Shown in pieces: positions 54,351 through 64,000 of a DNA stretch of 64,000 bases; position 1 is the stretch's first letter; each line of letters opens with the position of its first letter. The DNA is taken from contig DASTBV010000037.1 in NCBI GenBank assembly GCA_035711805.1, forward strand, positions 1 through 64,000, read 5' to 3'. The notes under the pieces are model-generated. The model searched no databases. It saw only the letters and a list, made by a program, of their open reading frames with translations, and had not been told where the DNA came from. The position numbers and the translations under genes are program-made. The stretch comes from Gp6-AA40 sp035711805. Its GTDB lineage: Bacteria; Acidobacteriota; Vicinamibacteria; Vicinamibacterales; UBA2999.

Positions 54351-55043
54351 GTGGGTACTCGTGTTCTCGTCGTCGAAGACGAACAGGATATTGCCGGGCT
54401 CATCAAGCACGCGCTCGAGCGCAAGGGCGATATCGAAGTGGACGTCGCCGGGGCCGGCGACCAGGCGATCCGCGCCGTCAGCGAACTCCCGCCCGATCTG
54501 ATCGTCCTCGACCTCAATCTCCCCGTGTTGAGCGGCGTCGAAGTCTGCCGGATCGTCCGTTCGCGTCCGGCAACCTCGCACATTCCGATCATCATGCTCA
54601 CCGCCCGCGCCACCGAGAGCGACCGCGTGGCCGGACTCGAGCTTGGAGCGGACGACTACATCACCAAGCCGTTCGCGCTGCGCGAGCTCGTCGCGCGCGT
54701 CCGCGCCGTGCTGCGCCGCGGCGGCGCCAACGACCGGAAGGCTCCTGCGGCGACGTCGTACTCCGGCACCCACTTGATCGCCGACTTCGACGCGATATCC
54801 GTGCGGGTCGATGGCTCGCAGGTCCGGCTGACGCGGCGCGAATTCGAACTGCTGCGCTACCTGGTGGAAAACCGGAACCGCGTGATCTCGCGGGACCGGC
54901 TGCTGGAGCGCGTCTGGGGATGGGACGACTCGGTAGAAACGCGCTCCGTGGACGTGCATATCGGCCGGTTGAGGTCGAAGCTCGGCGTTGCGTCCAGGCA
55001 GATCGAAACGGTAATCGGACTCGGCTATCGCTTCATCGATTGA
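54351..55043 (+). CDS. phoB: PhoB-like response regulator upstream of pst operon
   Basis: A 230-aa OmpR-family regulator with receiver D54 (LIVLDLNLPVLSG), TAR at the Thr position and YITKPFALREL for the Lys. The winged helix has LTRREFELLRYLVENRNRVISRDRLLERVWGW and ETRSVDVHIGRLRSKL. The GTG start is at 54351. No kinase is adjacent. Position directly before pstS, with Pho-box-like arrays in front of both genes, supports a PhoB role. The symbol rests on context, because another PhoB-like regulator lies at 43125. Confidence 0.88.
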   Translation: MGTRVLVVEDEQDIAGLIKHALERKGDIEVDVAGAGDQAIRAVSELPPDLIVLDLNLPVLSGVEVCRIVRSRPATSHIPIIMLTARATESDRVAGLELGADDYITKPFALRELVARVRAVLRRGGANDRKAPAATSYSGTHLIADFDAISVRVDGSQVRLTRREFELLRYLVENRNRVISRDRLLERVWGWDDSVETRSVDVHIGRLRSKLGVASRQIETVIGLGYRFID

Positions 55044-55121
55044 CCCGAACGTCGAACGACTCGAACGACTCGAACGTTTCGAACGTTTCGAACGTTCCGA
55101 ACGTTCCGAACGTTCCGAACG
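55044..55121. repeat. 9-nt tandem array (TCGAACGAC / TCGAACGTT / CCGAACGTT)
   Basis: Successive blocks of two to three identical 9-mers fill the space between the PhoB-like gene and the pstS control region. It resembles the coding 9-mer array at 5849-5911. AACGTT within each unit is self-complementary. Confidence 0.9.
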
Positions 55122-55123
55122 TG

Positions 55124-55150
55124 TTACATGGATTTAACATCGCGGTAACG
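55124..55150 (+). promoter_or_regulatory. Pho-box-like phased repeat array upstream of pstS
   Basis: TTACA, TAACA and TAACG start at 55124, 55135 and 55146, an exact 11-nt period. TACCGT follows 20 nt after the third repeat (55171-55176). It lies 33 nt upstream of the pstS start. TTAACA-like direct repeats at an 11-nt period are the known form of Pho boxes in Bacillus. Confidence 0.75.
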
Positions 55151-55182
55151 GACGCGAAATTCCCAAACAGTACCGTGAATTC

Positions 55183-56207
<1,025 letters not shown>

Positions 56208-56211
<4 letters not shown>

Positions 56212-57083
56212 GGCGCTTCGAGTTCGTGATCGAGCGGGGCCTCTTCCTCTGCGCCCTGGTCTCGGTCGGGACAACGGTCGGCATCATCGCCGTGCTGGCA
56301 GTGGAAACCGCGGCCTTCCTGCGCGAGGTGCCGATCGTCGAGTTCCTGTTCGGCACGGAGTGGACGCCGCTGTTTTCGACTCCGCGCTTCGGTGTCCTGC
56401 CACTGGTCGCCGGCACCGTCCTGGTGTCGCTCATCGCCATGCTGGTCGCGCTGCCGATGGGCCTGCTGAGCGCGATCTATCTCAGCGAATATGCGCACTC
56501 GCGCGTACGGCGCGTCGTCAAGCCCGTACTCGAGCTGCTGGCCGGCATTCCGACGGTGGTCTACGGCTACTTCGCGCTGCTCTTCGTGACCCCGCTGCTG
56601 CAGGAATTCATTCCGGGTCTCACCGCGTTCAACGCGCTCAGTCCCGGCATCGTCATGGGCATCATGATCCTGCCGCTCGTCTCGTCGCTCAGCGAGGATG
56701 CGATGCGCGCGGTCCCCAACGGTCTGCGTGAAGGGTCGTACGCGCTGGGGGCGACCAGGATGCAGACCAGTCTCCGCGTCGTCGTCCCGGCGGCGTTCTC
56801 GGGCATCACCGCCGCGTTCATCCTGGCAGTGTCGCGGGCCGTGGGCGAGACGATGATCGTCGCCATCGCCGCCGGCCAGCAGCCGAGTCTGACGTGGAAT
56901 CCGCTCGTCCAGGTCGAGACGATGACCGCCTACATCGTGCAGGTGAGCCTCGGCGACACGCCGCAGGGCACGCTCGAGTACCGCACGATTTTCGCCGTGG
57001 GCATGCTGCTCTTTCTGAGCACCTTCGGGCTGAATCTCGTCAGCGCCTGGCTGCGGGCGCGCTATCGCGAGGAATACTCGTGA
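56208..57083 (+). CDS. pstC: Phosphate ABC transporter permease PstC
   Basis: A 291-aa inner-membrane permease with six TM segments and the EAA-type loop REGSYALGATRMQT that docks on PstB. The ATG overlaps the pstS stop by 4 nt. Confidence 0.96.
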
Positions 57084-57934
57084 ACATCAGCGTGCGCCGG
57101 TGGCTGGATATCGCGTTCCAGATCGTTGCGCTGCTCGTGCTGGTTATTGCGCTGGCGTCACTCGCAGCGCTTCTCGTCGACGTGTTCCGGGACGGCATCG
57201 CTCGTCTGTCGTGGGACTTCCTGACCGGTTACCCGTCGCGGCGCGCCACCCAGGCCGGTATCTTCCACGCCCTCTCGGGAAGCGTGTTCGTCATCCTGCT
57301 GACGGCGGTGCTCGCGCTGCCGGTCGGCGTCGCCGCGGCGATTTATCTGGAGGAGTACGGCCGGCGGAATTTCCTGGCTCGCGCGATCGAACTCAACATC
57401 ACCAACCTCGCCGCCGTCCCGTCGATCATTTACGGCCTGCTCGGACTGGGGGTCTTCGTACGGCTGATGGCCATGGGACGCAGCGTGATGGCGGGCGCAG
57501 CGACGCTGGCACTGCTGGCCCTCCCCGTCGTCATTCTGTCCACACGCGAAGCGCTGCGCGCCGTTCCGGGATCCATTCGCGAAGGGTCGTACGCGCTCGG
57601 CGCCACCAAATGGCAGACGATCTGGCATCAGGTGCTCCCGGTCGCCGCACCGGGGATCCTGACCGGATTGATCCTGTCGCTCTCCCGCGCCATCGGCGAG
57701 ACCGCGCCGCTCATCACCATGGGCGCGCTGACCTACGTGTCGTTCGCGCCCGACAGCGTCTGGTCGTCGTTCACCGTGCTGCCGATTCAAATCTTCAACT
57801 GGGTGTCGCGGCCACAGCGTGACTTCCACGCCAACGCGGCGGCGGGTATTCTGGTGCTGATGGTCCTGCTGCTGGCAATGAACGGCCTGGCGATCTGGCT
57901 GCGCGACCGCTACCAGAAGAAGGTGACAGGGTGA
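57080..57934 (+). CDS. pstA: Phosphate ABC transporter permease PstA
   Basis: A 284-aa permease with six TM segments, the EAA loop REGSYALGATKWQT, and NLAAVPSIIYGLLGLGVF typical of PstA. The GTG start at 57080 overlaps the pstC stop (GTGA). The longer frame upstream is within pstC and is rejected. Confidence 0.96.
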   Translation: MNISVRRWLDIAFQIVALLVLVIALASLAALLVDVFRDGIARLSWDFLTGYPSRRATQAGIFHALSGSVFVILLTAVLALPVGVAAAIYLEEYGRRNFLARAIELNITNLAAVPSIIYGLLGLGVFVRLMAMGRSVMAGAATLALLALPVVILSTREALRAVPGSIREGSYALGATKWQTIWHQVLPVAAPGILTGLILSLSRAIGETAPLITMGALTYVSFAPDSVWSSFTVLPIQIFNWVSRPQRDFHANAAAGILVLMVLLLAMNGLAIWLRDRYQKKVTG

Positions 57935-58767
57935 GCGCAGTGGCTCGTACGGTTCCGCCGTCACTCGGCGACATCGCGTCACGACAGACGCCTCCAGCCG
58001 AGACGCCCGGACCGTGCAAAATCGAAGCATCGCATTTGAACTTCTACTACGGCGCGAAACGCGCGCTCGAGGACATCTCGGTCCAGATCCGGCCGCACGT
58101 CGTCACCGCCTTCATCGGCCCGTCGGGGTGCGGCAAGAGCACGTTCCTGCGGACCATCAACCGCATGAACGACATCATTCCCGACACGCGCGTCGAGGGG
58201 CAGGTCCTGATCGACAGCGCGAACATCTACGGCGCCGGCGTGGACGTTGTGCAGTTGCGGCGGCGCGTCGGAATGGTGTTCCAGAAGTCGAACCCGTTCC
58301 CGAAGTCGATCTTCGAGAACGTCTCCTACGGGCTGCGCATCAACGGAATGGTCAGCAGCAAGTCGGAGCTGGGCGGACAGGTCGAGGAAAGCCTGCGCCA
58401 GGCGGCGCTGTGGGACGAGGTCAAGGATCGGCTGCATGAATCCGCGCTGGCGCTATCCGGCGGACAGCAGCAGCGGCTCTGCATCGCCCGCGCGCTGGCC
58501 GTTCGACCCGATATCCTGCTGATGGACGAACCGGCCTCGGCGCTCGATCCGATCGCCACGCAGCGCATCGAGGAGCTGGTCTACGACCTGAAAAAGAAAT
58601 ACACGGTGGTGATCGTCACCCACAACATGCAACAGGCGGCGCGGGTGTCGGATTTCACGGCGTTCTTCTGGCTCGGCCGCCTCGTCGAGTACGACCGTAC
58701 GGACAAAATATTCACGAATCCAACCGAAAAGTTGACAGAGGATTACGTGACCGGGAGATTCGGTTAG
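57931..58767 (+). CDS. pstB: Phosphate ABC transporter ATPase PstB
   Basis: A 278-aa ATPase. Walker A is GPSGCGKST (63-71), Q-loop GMVFQKSNPFPKSI, signature LSGGQQQRL, Walker B ILLMDEPASALDP, and H-loop VTHNMQQAARVSD. It has an N-terminal extension of about 30 residues compared with the minimal PstB. The GTG start at 57931 overlaps the pstA stop. Confidence 0.97.
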   Translation: MSAVARTVPPSLGDIASRQTPPAETPGPCKIEASHLNFYYGAKRALEDISVQIRPHVVTAFIGPSGCGKSTFLRTINRMNDIIPDTRVEGQVLIDSANIYGAGVDVVQLRRRVGMVFQKSNPFPKSIFENVSYGLRINGMVSSKSELGGQVEESLRQAALWDEVKDRLHESALALSGGQQQRLCIARALAVRPDILLMDEPASALDPIATQRIEELVYDLKKKYTVVIVTHNMQQAARVSDFTAFFWLGRLVEYDRTDKIFTNPTEKLTEDYVTGRFG

Positions 58768-59441
58768 TGGAACAGACGGTACGTCACTTCCAGGAGGAGC
58801 TCGAGACGCTGAAGGGGCGGCTGCTCGAGATGGGCGGGCTGGCCGAGGAACGGGTCCGCGCGGCCGTCGAAGGGCTCGTCGCGCGCGATCACGGGCTGCT
58901 CGACAAGGTGCTGACGGGCGACGAGCCGATCAACCGGCTGCACATCGACGTGGACAACCGCAGCTTCCGTCTGCTGGCGCTCTATCAGCCGATGGCCACC
59001 GATCTCCGCGCCATCGTCGCCGCGGTGAAGATCAACAGCGACCTCGAGCGGGTCGGCGATCTTGCCGTCAACATCGCGGAGGCGGCCGTACGGTATCTCG
59101 GCCACGCCCCGGTGAAGCAGCTGATCGATATCCCGCGTATGGGAACCATCGCGCAGACGATGCTGCGGGACGCGCTGGATTCATATGTGAAACGCGATAC
59201 CGAGCTGGCGCGCTCGGTGTTGAATTCCGACGACGAGCTCGACGCGCTGAAGACCCAGGTGTTCCGGGAGCTGCTCACCTACATGCTGCAGAGCGTGGAG
59301 ACGATCGAGCCGGCGCTCGACCTGATCCTCGTCTCGCGCCATCTCGAGCGCATCGGCGATCACGCCACGAACATCGCGGAGGACGTGATCTTCATGGTGT
59401 CGGCGCAGGATGTGCGGCACCATCCGCCGGCGACGCCGTAA
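58767..59441 (+). CDS. phoU: PhoU phosphate signalling regulator
   Basis: A 224-aa protein of two three-helix repeats with metal-binding motifs: KINSDLERVGDLAVNIAE and LVSRHLERIGDHATNIAED. It represses Pho signalling through PstB and the PhoR kinase. The GTG overlaps the pstB stop by 1 nt. Last gene of the operon. Confidence 0.96.
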   Translation: MEQTVRHFQEELETLKGRLLEMGGLAEERVRAAVEGLVARDHGLLDKVLTGDEPINRLHIDVDNRSFRLLALYQPMATDLRAIVAAVKINSDLERVGDLAVNIAEAAVRYLGHAPVKQLIDIPRMGTIAQTMLRDALDSYVKRDTELARSVLNSDDELDALKTQVFRELLTYMLQSVETIEPALDLILVSRHLERIGDHATNIAEDVIFMVSAQDVRHHPPATP

Positions 59442-59453
59442 TTCTTTCTTCCT

Positions 59454-59473
59454 CTTCCGCCGGAAGGCGGAGG
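59454..59473. terminator. GGAA-tetraloop hairpin between convergent genes
   Basis: The 8-bp stem CTTCCGCC/GGCGGAGG (with a G-U pair) has a GGAA tetraloop. It lies between phoU and the RND adaptor gene. No T-run. Confidence 0.5.
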
Positions 59474-59488
59474 CGACGAGTCCGGGTA

Positions 59489-60598
59489 TCAGCTCTTGGC
59501 TGGTGTCGTCGTGACCTTTGTGCCCGGGCGGATTTCATCGTTGCCGCGTCGCACGACGACGTCGCCTTCCCTGAGATTGCCGAACACCTCGATCACGTTC
59601 CCATTCACCTGACCGCGCCTGACGTCCACCCACTCCGCCACGCCGTTGCGCACGCGGACGACGAATTGGCGCTCCGAGGTCCGCACCACGGCGGTCGTCG
59701 GCACGAACAACGTGGCTTGTGCCCGCGAGACGGGCCATTGCACTTCGGCAAACATGCCCGGCGCGAGCACCTGCTTGGCATTCATCACGTCCAGTTCCAC
59801 CTGCATGCTTCGCGTCTTCAGGTCGAGCGAGTGCGAGGGGCGGGCAATGACACCCTGAAACGTCCGATCGGGGAACGCGGATACCTTGAAGTCCACCCTG
59901 GTGCCGTTCATGATGGCGCCCACGTACGCTTCGGGCACCGGCACGGTCAGCCGCAGACGCGTGATCTGCTCGATCCGGAGCATCGCTCCGCTGGACTGGC
60001 TGACCAGGCTCCCGGGGTGGACGTTGCGCTCGGTGATCACGCCATCGAAGGGGGCGTCGATCTCGAGGTACGCTTCCAGCTCGGTGACCGCCTTGAGCGC
60101 CGCCTCCGCCGCGGCGCCGCTGCTCTTCAGCGCCTCGACCTGGGAGCGCAGCGCCTCGAAGGTCCGCTCGGCGATCTCGACGTCGTTTCCCGCGACGACA
60201 CCCGGCGTCTGGCTCGCGGCCTTCAGGCGTTCGTAGGTGCTCTGCGCCGACACCATCTTCGCCTGGGCTTCTGCCTGCTGCGCCCGCACCGCCTGGACCT
60301 TCGCTTCCGCCTCCGCACGCTGGGCGCGGAGCTCGGGGGCGGACAATCGCGCCAGCACCTGGCCACGCTTGACCCACGAGCCGCGGTCCACGGCCACCGA
60401 CTGCACGAACCCCGACACCTTGGCGTGCAGGTTCACGCCCTGATACGGCGTCAGGTCGCCCGGAATCGTGATGGTCTTGTCGAGGGCCTGCGAGACGACC
60501 TTCGTCGTCTCCAGTGACGGGGTACTCTGGCCGGACAGCTGCGCCGCGCTTGCGGCGAGGACGATCACGCAGACGGGAACCAGTCGTACGCGCGTCAT
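59489..60598 (-). CDS. RND efflux periplasmic adaptor (membrane fusion protein)
   Basis: A 369-aa protein with a signal peptide (VCVIVLAASAAQLSG). It has barrel-sandwich halves (VNLHAKVSGFVQSVAVDRGSWVKRGQVLARL ... EIDAPFDGVITERNVHPGSLV) on either side of a coiled-coil hairpin (AQRAEAEAKVQAVRAQQAEAQ), then a beta-barrel domain (GTRVDFKVSAFPDRTFQGVI). It couples the RND pump to the outer-membrane channel. Its start overlaps the pump gene stop by 4 nt. Confidence 0.94.
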   Translation of the reverse strand: MTRVRLVPVCVIVLAASAAQLSGQSTPSLETTKVVSQALDKTITIPGDLTPYQGVNLHAKVSGFVQSVAVDRGSWVKRGQVLARLSAPELRAQRAEAEAKVQAVRAQQAEAQAKMVSAQSTYERLKAASQTPGVVAGNDVEIAERTFEALRSQVEALKSSGAAAEAALKAVTELEAYLEIDAPFDGVITERNVHPGSLVSQSSGAMLRIEQITRLRLTVPVPEAYVGAIMNGTRVDFKVSAFPDRTFQGVIARPSHSLDLKTRSMQVELDVMNAKQVLAPGMFAEVQWPVSRAQATLFVPTTAVVRTSERQFVVRVRNGVAEWVDVRRGQVNGNVIEVFGNLREGDVVVRRGNDEIRPGTKVTTTPAKS

Positions 60599-63500
60599 GC
60601 GGTTTCTCCTGAATGATGGCGGCTCATGACATCGTCGGGATCGAGAGACGGCGACGCGGCGGTCGCCCGACGCTGGACGAGCGCGAACAGCGCCGGCAGC
60701 ACGAGGAGCGTCGCCACGGTGGACGCGGCGAGGCCGCCGATGACGGCACGCCCGAGCGGCGCGAGCTGCTCGGCACCCATGGCTGTCGGTACCATCCCGG
60801 CGATCATGGCGAACGTCGTCATGAGGATCGGCCGCAGGCGACTCGTCGCGCCCCGCGTCGCGGCGACCCCGGCGTCTGCGCCCTGCTGACGGTATTGCTC
60901 GGCGAAGGTCGCGAGCAGGATGGCGTTCGCAACGGCGACGCCAATGGCCATGATGGCGCCCATGAACGACTGCACGTTCAAGGTGCTGCCGGTGAGCAGC
61001 AGGCTCAGCGCTACCCCGGCGATGACCGCCGGAATCGTTCCGATGACGATCAGGGCGATCTTGAGCGACTGGAAGTACGCCGCCAGGAGCAGGAAGATGG
61101 CGACCACGGCTAGACCGAGGCCGGATCGCAGACCGTCCAGGGTCTGCCGCATCGGCGCGACCTGACCCCGCACGGTCACCGTCACGCCGGCTGGCGGATC
61201 GCCGGTCCTGGCAACGGCGGTGAAGACGTCGTCGGACGCCGAACCCAGGTCAGCGCCGGCGACGTTGGCCGTCAGCGTGACCATGCGCTGCTGGTTGTAG
61301 CGGTGGTACTCGCCGATGGCGGTTTGCTGCGAGATCGTCGCGACGTCGCCGAGGAGCGGTCGCGGCGCACCATTCTGCATCACCGGGACATTGAGCACGT
61401 CTTCCATCGAGGACATCTCATGCTGCGGGATCTCGACCTGCACCTGATAGGCGATGCCGGAGTTCGGATCGGCCCAGTAGTTCGGCGTCACGAACCGGCT
61501 GGACGAGGTCGCCGCGACGAGCGACCTGCCGACCTGATTGACCGTCACACCCAGCTGTCCGGCGCGCTCGCGGTCGATGTTGACGCGCAGTACCGGGTAG
61601 TCGAGCGCCTGCCCGAACTGCAAATCGCGAAGCGTGTCGATCTTCGCCATCTCCGACTTCAGCTTGTCGGCGTACTGGCGGTTGTTTGCCATGTTCGGTC
61701 CGGCGACGGCCACCTCGATTGGCGTGGGCGATCCGAAGCTCATGACCTGGTTGACGAGATCCGCGGCCTCGAAGGAGACGATCGCGCCTGGCACGATGTC
61801 GTCGATCTTCGCGCGCAGCAGTTCCTGGAGCTCGCCTGTGGACACCTTGCGTTCGGGCTTCATGGAGATCAGCATCACCGCCTCGTGCGGGCCACCGGTC
61901 CACAGATGAATGAGATTGACCGGATAGCTCGACGGCTGCGAGCCGACAAAGCCGAGACTCGCCTGGACATTTTCCGGACCCACCGCCTCGGCGACGGTGT
62001 CGAGCACCCGCAGCGCCATCCGCTCCGTCCGCTCGACGCGTGTGCCGGTCGGCGCGCGGAGACGGACCTGAATCTGTCCCGAGTCGGCGCTGGGGAAAAT
62101 CTCCGTCCCCAGCGCGCCGCCGACGAAATAGACCGTGGCGCCCGAGATCACGAGATAGACCGCGAGCACCGCCCAGCGCAGGCGCACGAACGAGGTCACG
62201 ACGCGGCCGTACCGCTGCCTGAATCGATCGAACGGACCGCCCTCGTGCGATCGGTGCAGCCCGCCGCCGATCCAGGTGTAGAGAATCGGCACGAACGTGA
62301 GCGCGAGCACGTAGGAGGCGGCCATCGCGAACCCGACGGACAACGCCAGCGGCACGAACAGCGCCCGGCCGACGCCGACCATGAAAAACGACGGCGCAAA
62401 GACAGCAAGGATGCAGAGCATCGCCAGCATCATCGGGACGGCCACTTCGGCGACCGCATCGACGACCGCACGCGCGCGCGGCTTTCCGCGCGCCAGGTGC
62501 GTATGGATGTTTTCGATCGCGACCGTCGACTCGTCGACGAGGATGCCGATGGCCAGCGTGAGTCCGCCGAGCGTCATGATGTTGATCGTCTGCCCTGCTC
62601 CCCACAGCGCGACGACCGCGGCGAGCAGCGCCAGCGGAATCGTCAGGACAACGATGATCGAGCTGCGGAAATGCCGCAGGAAGAGCAGAACCATCAGGCC
62701 GGTCAGCAGCGCGCCAAGGGTGCCTTCGGTGACCAGCGCGCGAATCGCGTTCCTGACGTAGCCGGACTGATCGAATGCGAAGTTGACGGTGATGTCGTCG
62801 GGAATCGCCGCCCGCATGCGCGGCAGCTCCGCGGTGACCGTCTGCACGACAGAGAGTGTCGAGGCGTCGGCGCGTTTGGTAACCGGGATGTAGACGCTGC
62901 GTTTACCGTCGATGAGCGCATAACTGGTCAGAATGTCTGAGGCGTCCTCGACGTAGCCCACGTCGCGGAGAAACACGGTCGGTCCGGCGCCCGTGCGGAC
63001 GGGAATCTCCATCAGCTCCTGGATGTTCGGCACGACCGAGTTGGCCGGCACCATGTTCGTGAAATCGCCGATGCGCACGTTGCCCGACGGGGTCACCACG
63101 TTGCCCAGCGTCAGCGCCTGGACGACCTCCTCGCCCGACATGCGATAGGCGCGCAGCCGATCGGGATCCACGCGCACCACCACGGTGCGCTGATTGCCGC
63201 CGAACGGTGGCGGGGCCGACACTCCGGGCAGCGTGCCGAACAGCGGGCGTATGCGATTCAGGGCGAGATCCTGGATCTCGCCCAGCGCCCGCGTGTCGCT
63301 CGAGAAGACGAGGTAGCCCACGGGCACACTGCCGCCATCGAAGCGCGTGATGAACGGTGGCACCGTGCCCGGCGGCATGAAGGCGCGCGAGCGATTGACG
63401 TAGCCAACCGTCTCGGCCATGGCCTGGCTCATGTCGGTGTCTTCGTGGAAGAAGAGCTTCAGGAGCGTCGCTCCCTGAATCGACTTCGACTCCACGTGCT

Positions 63501-63732
63501 CGATGCCGGTGATGTAGAGGAAATGGTACTCGTAGTAGTTGGCGATGTACCCCTCCATCTGCGCCGGATCCATGCCGCCGTACGGCTGCGCGACGTAGAT
63601 CACCGGCGTCCCGAGGCTCGGGAAGATATCGACCTTCATCCGCTGGATTGCGAGCCACGACATGAGCGCAACGCCCACGATGACGATGAGGATCGTGATC
63701 GGGCGCCGCATTGCCGCACGTATGAGCCACAT
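60595..63732 (-). CDS. RND efflux pump (AcrB/HAE family)
   Basis: A 1045-aa protein of the usual length with 12 TM segments and two large periplasmic loops. TM4 has GILVDESTVAIENI, where AcrB has two Asp; one Asp is retained and the second position is Glu, so proton relay is probably intact. The N-terminus MWLIRAAMRRPITILIVIVG matches the family. With the adaptor downstream and a TolC-type channel upstream it forms a tripartite exporter; substrates are unknown. Confidence 0.95.
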   Translation of the reverse strand: MWLIRAAMRRPITILIVIVGVALMSWLAIQRMKVDIFPSLGTPVIYVAQPYGGMDPAQMEGYIANYYEYHFLYITGIEHVESKSIQGATLLKLFFHEDTDMSQAMAETVGYVNRSRAFMPPGTVPPFITRFDGGSVPVGYLVFSSDTRALGEIQDLALNRIRPLFGTLPGVSAPPPFGGNQRTVVVRVDPDRLRAYRMSGEEVVQALTLGNVVTPSGNVRIGDFTNMVPANSVVPNIQELMEIPVRTGAGPTVFLRDVGYVEDASDILTSYALIDGKRSVYIPVTKRADASTLSVVQTVTAELPRMRAAIPDDITVNFAFDQSGYVRNAIRALVTEGTLGALLTGLMVLLFLRHFRSSIIVVLTIPLALLAAVVALWGAGQTINIMTLGGLTLAIGILVDESTVAIENIHTHLARGKPRARAVVDAVAEVAVPMMLAMLCILAVFAPSFFMVGVGRALFVPLALSVGFAMAASYVLALTFVPILYTWIGGGLHRSHEGGPFDRFRQRYGRVVTSFVRLRWAVLAVYLVISGATVYFVGGALGTEIFPSADSGQIQVRLRAPTGTRVERTERMALRVLDTVAEAVGPENVQASLGFVGSQPSSYPVNLIHLWTGGPHEAVMLISMKPERKVSTGELQELLRAKIDDIVPGAIVSFEAADLVNQVMSFGSPTPIEVAVAGPNMANNRQYADKLKSEMAKIDTLRDLQFGQALDYPVLRVNIDRERAGQLGVTVNQVGRSLVAATSSSRFVTPNYWADPNSGIAYQVQVEIPQHEMSSMEDVLNVPVMQNGAPRPLLGDVATISQQTAIGEYHRYNQQRMVTLTANVAGADLGSASDDVFTAVARTGDPPAGVTVTVRGQVAPMRQTLDGLRSGLGLAVVAIFLLLAAYFQSLKIALIVIGTIPAVIAGVALSLLLTGSTLNVQSFMGAIMAIGVAVANAILLATFAEQYRQQGADAGVAATRGATSRLRPILMTTFAMIAGMVPTAMGAEQLAPLGRAVIGGLAASTVATLLVLPALFALVQRRATAASPSLDPDDVMSRHHSGETA

Positions 63733-63768
63733 AGGTATTCCTTTGATTCAAATCCCAGATCCCACAGT

Positions 63769-64000
63769 TCACCGTAAGAGTTCCGCGAGATCGCCGCGAG
63801 CCGCAGCGTCCGCGACAAGCGCTCGCCAGACGCCGAGGCGGGCGACGGCATCTCCGACTTCCGCCTGCAGCAGCAGCCGCTGCGAGTCGGCCACTTCGAC
63901 GATCGTCGCCAGCCCCGCGTCGTAGCGTGCCCGCGACTGCTGTTCGAGTACCCGCGCTGAGGCCAGCTGAATCGGCGTGTTCTCGGCGACGCGGCGGGCG
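63769..64000 (-). CDS. TolC-family outer-membrane efflux channel, N-terminus cut by window edge
   Basis: Only the last 76 codons are in the window: SARVLEQQSRARYDAGLATIVEVADSQRLLLQAE, the signature of the second outer-membrane-efflux-protein repeat, ending DLAELLR. The frame continues past the right edge. It is the first gene of the tripartite operon, 36 nt before the pump gene. Confidence 0.88.
   Translation of the reverse strand, partial: ARRVAENTPIQLASARVLEQQSRARYDAGLATIVEVADSQRLLLQAEVGDAVARLGVWRALVADAAARGDLAELLR

Noticed and set aside
55044..55121. CRISPR-like appearance of the regularly spaced GAACG repeats
   Set aside because: Units are 9 nt and contiguous with no spacers, and no cas genes are present.
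61303..62940. 545-aa plus-strand frame opposite the RND pump
   Set aside because: It is an antisense shadow with an Arg/Asp/His-rich translation and no motifs.

Overview
The window is high-GC bacterial chromosome. The gene families point to Acidobacteriota, probably a Vicinamibacteria-type soil lineage. This is inferred from family content, not from a marker gene. The clues are two TIGR03435-family secreted proteins, a DNA-binding-domain/TM/TolB-propeller protein, an Oar-type TonB receptor with a carboxypeptidase-regulatory domain, two PilZ proteins, a PEGA protein, and many small palindromic repeats. There is no rRNA, CRISPR array, integrase or transposase. Four tRNA genes (His, two Arg, Lys) are present.

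Layout. 0-3 kb (minus): a truncated SGNH hydrolase, an outer-membrane barrel protein and an M2 (ACE-like) peptidase lipoprotein. 3.4-7.7 kb (minus): a cupin, a split PEP-synthase/rifampin-phosphotransferase-like enzyme with its domain order permuted over two genes, and a DHA2-type exporter. 7.7-10.9 kb: a diguanylate cyclase, tRNA-His, small proteins and a secreted matrixin-like protein. 11-18.5 kb (plus): a storage and stress block with glgE, a treS-maltokinase fusion, a DUF892 protein, a DUF2934 protein and Ku. 18.6-25.3 kb: a TonB receptor, two tRNA-Arg genes, a small membrane protein, a PAS histidine kinase and an MDR oxidoreductase; the last two sit between repeated 3' fragments of tRNA-Arg. 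25.4-30 kb: a TIGR03435 protein, a PEGA protein, and a KaiC-like ATPase overlapping a histidine kinase with a degenerate receiver. 30-42.8 kb: a metal-type TonB receptor with a Cys/His-rich partner, PilZ proteins, lipoproteins, an amidohydrolase and a TolB-propeller regulator. 42.9-47.4 kb: tRNA-Lys, a PhoB/PhoR-like two-component pair, DUF1326 and a second DUF892 protein. 47.4-59.4 kb: a second matrixin-like protein, a giant Oar-like TonB receptor, PHP and glycosyltransferase genes, a PhoB-like regulator and pstSCAB-phoU. 59.5-64 kb (minus): an RND efflux system (adaptor, pump and a truncated TolC-type channel).

The strongest new observation is regulatory. Arrays of three or four TNAC-type 5-mers at an exact 11-nt period, matching the architecture of Pho boxes, lie upstream of pstS and the PhoB-like gene. 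They also lie upstream of the 1284-aa Oar-like receptor and the matrixin-like secreted protein. This suggests a phosphate-starvation regulon that couples the high-affinity transporter to an outer-membrane receptor and a secreted hydrolase. Other notable items are palindromic repeats that have donated codons to several genes (glgE, the PEGA protein, the DHA2 exporter, a histidine kinase), the permuted split phosphotransferase operon, and the serial tRNA-Arg 3'-end duplications.
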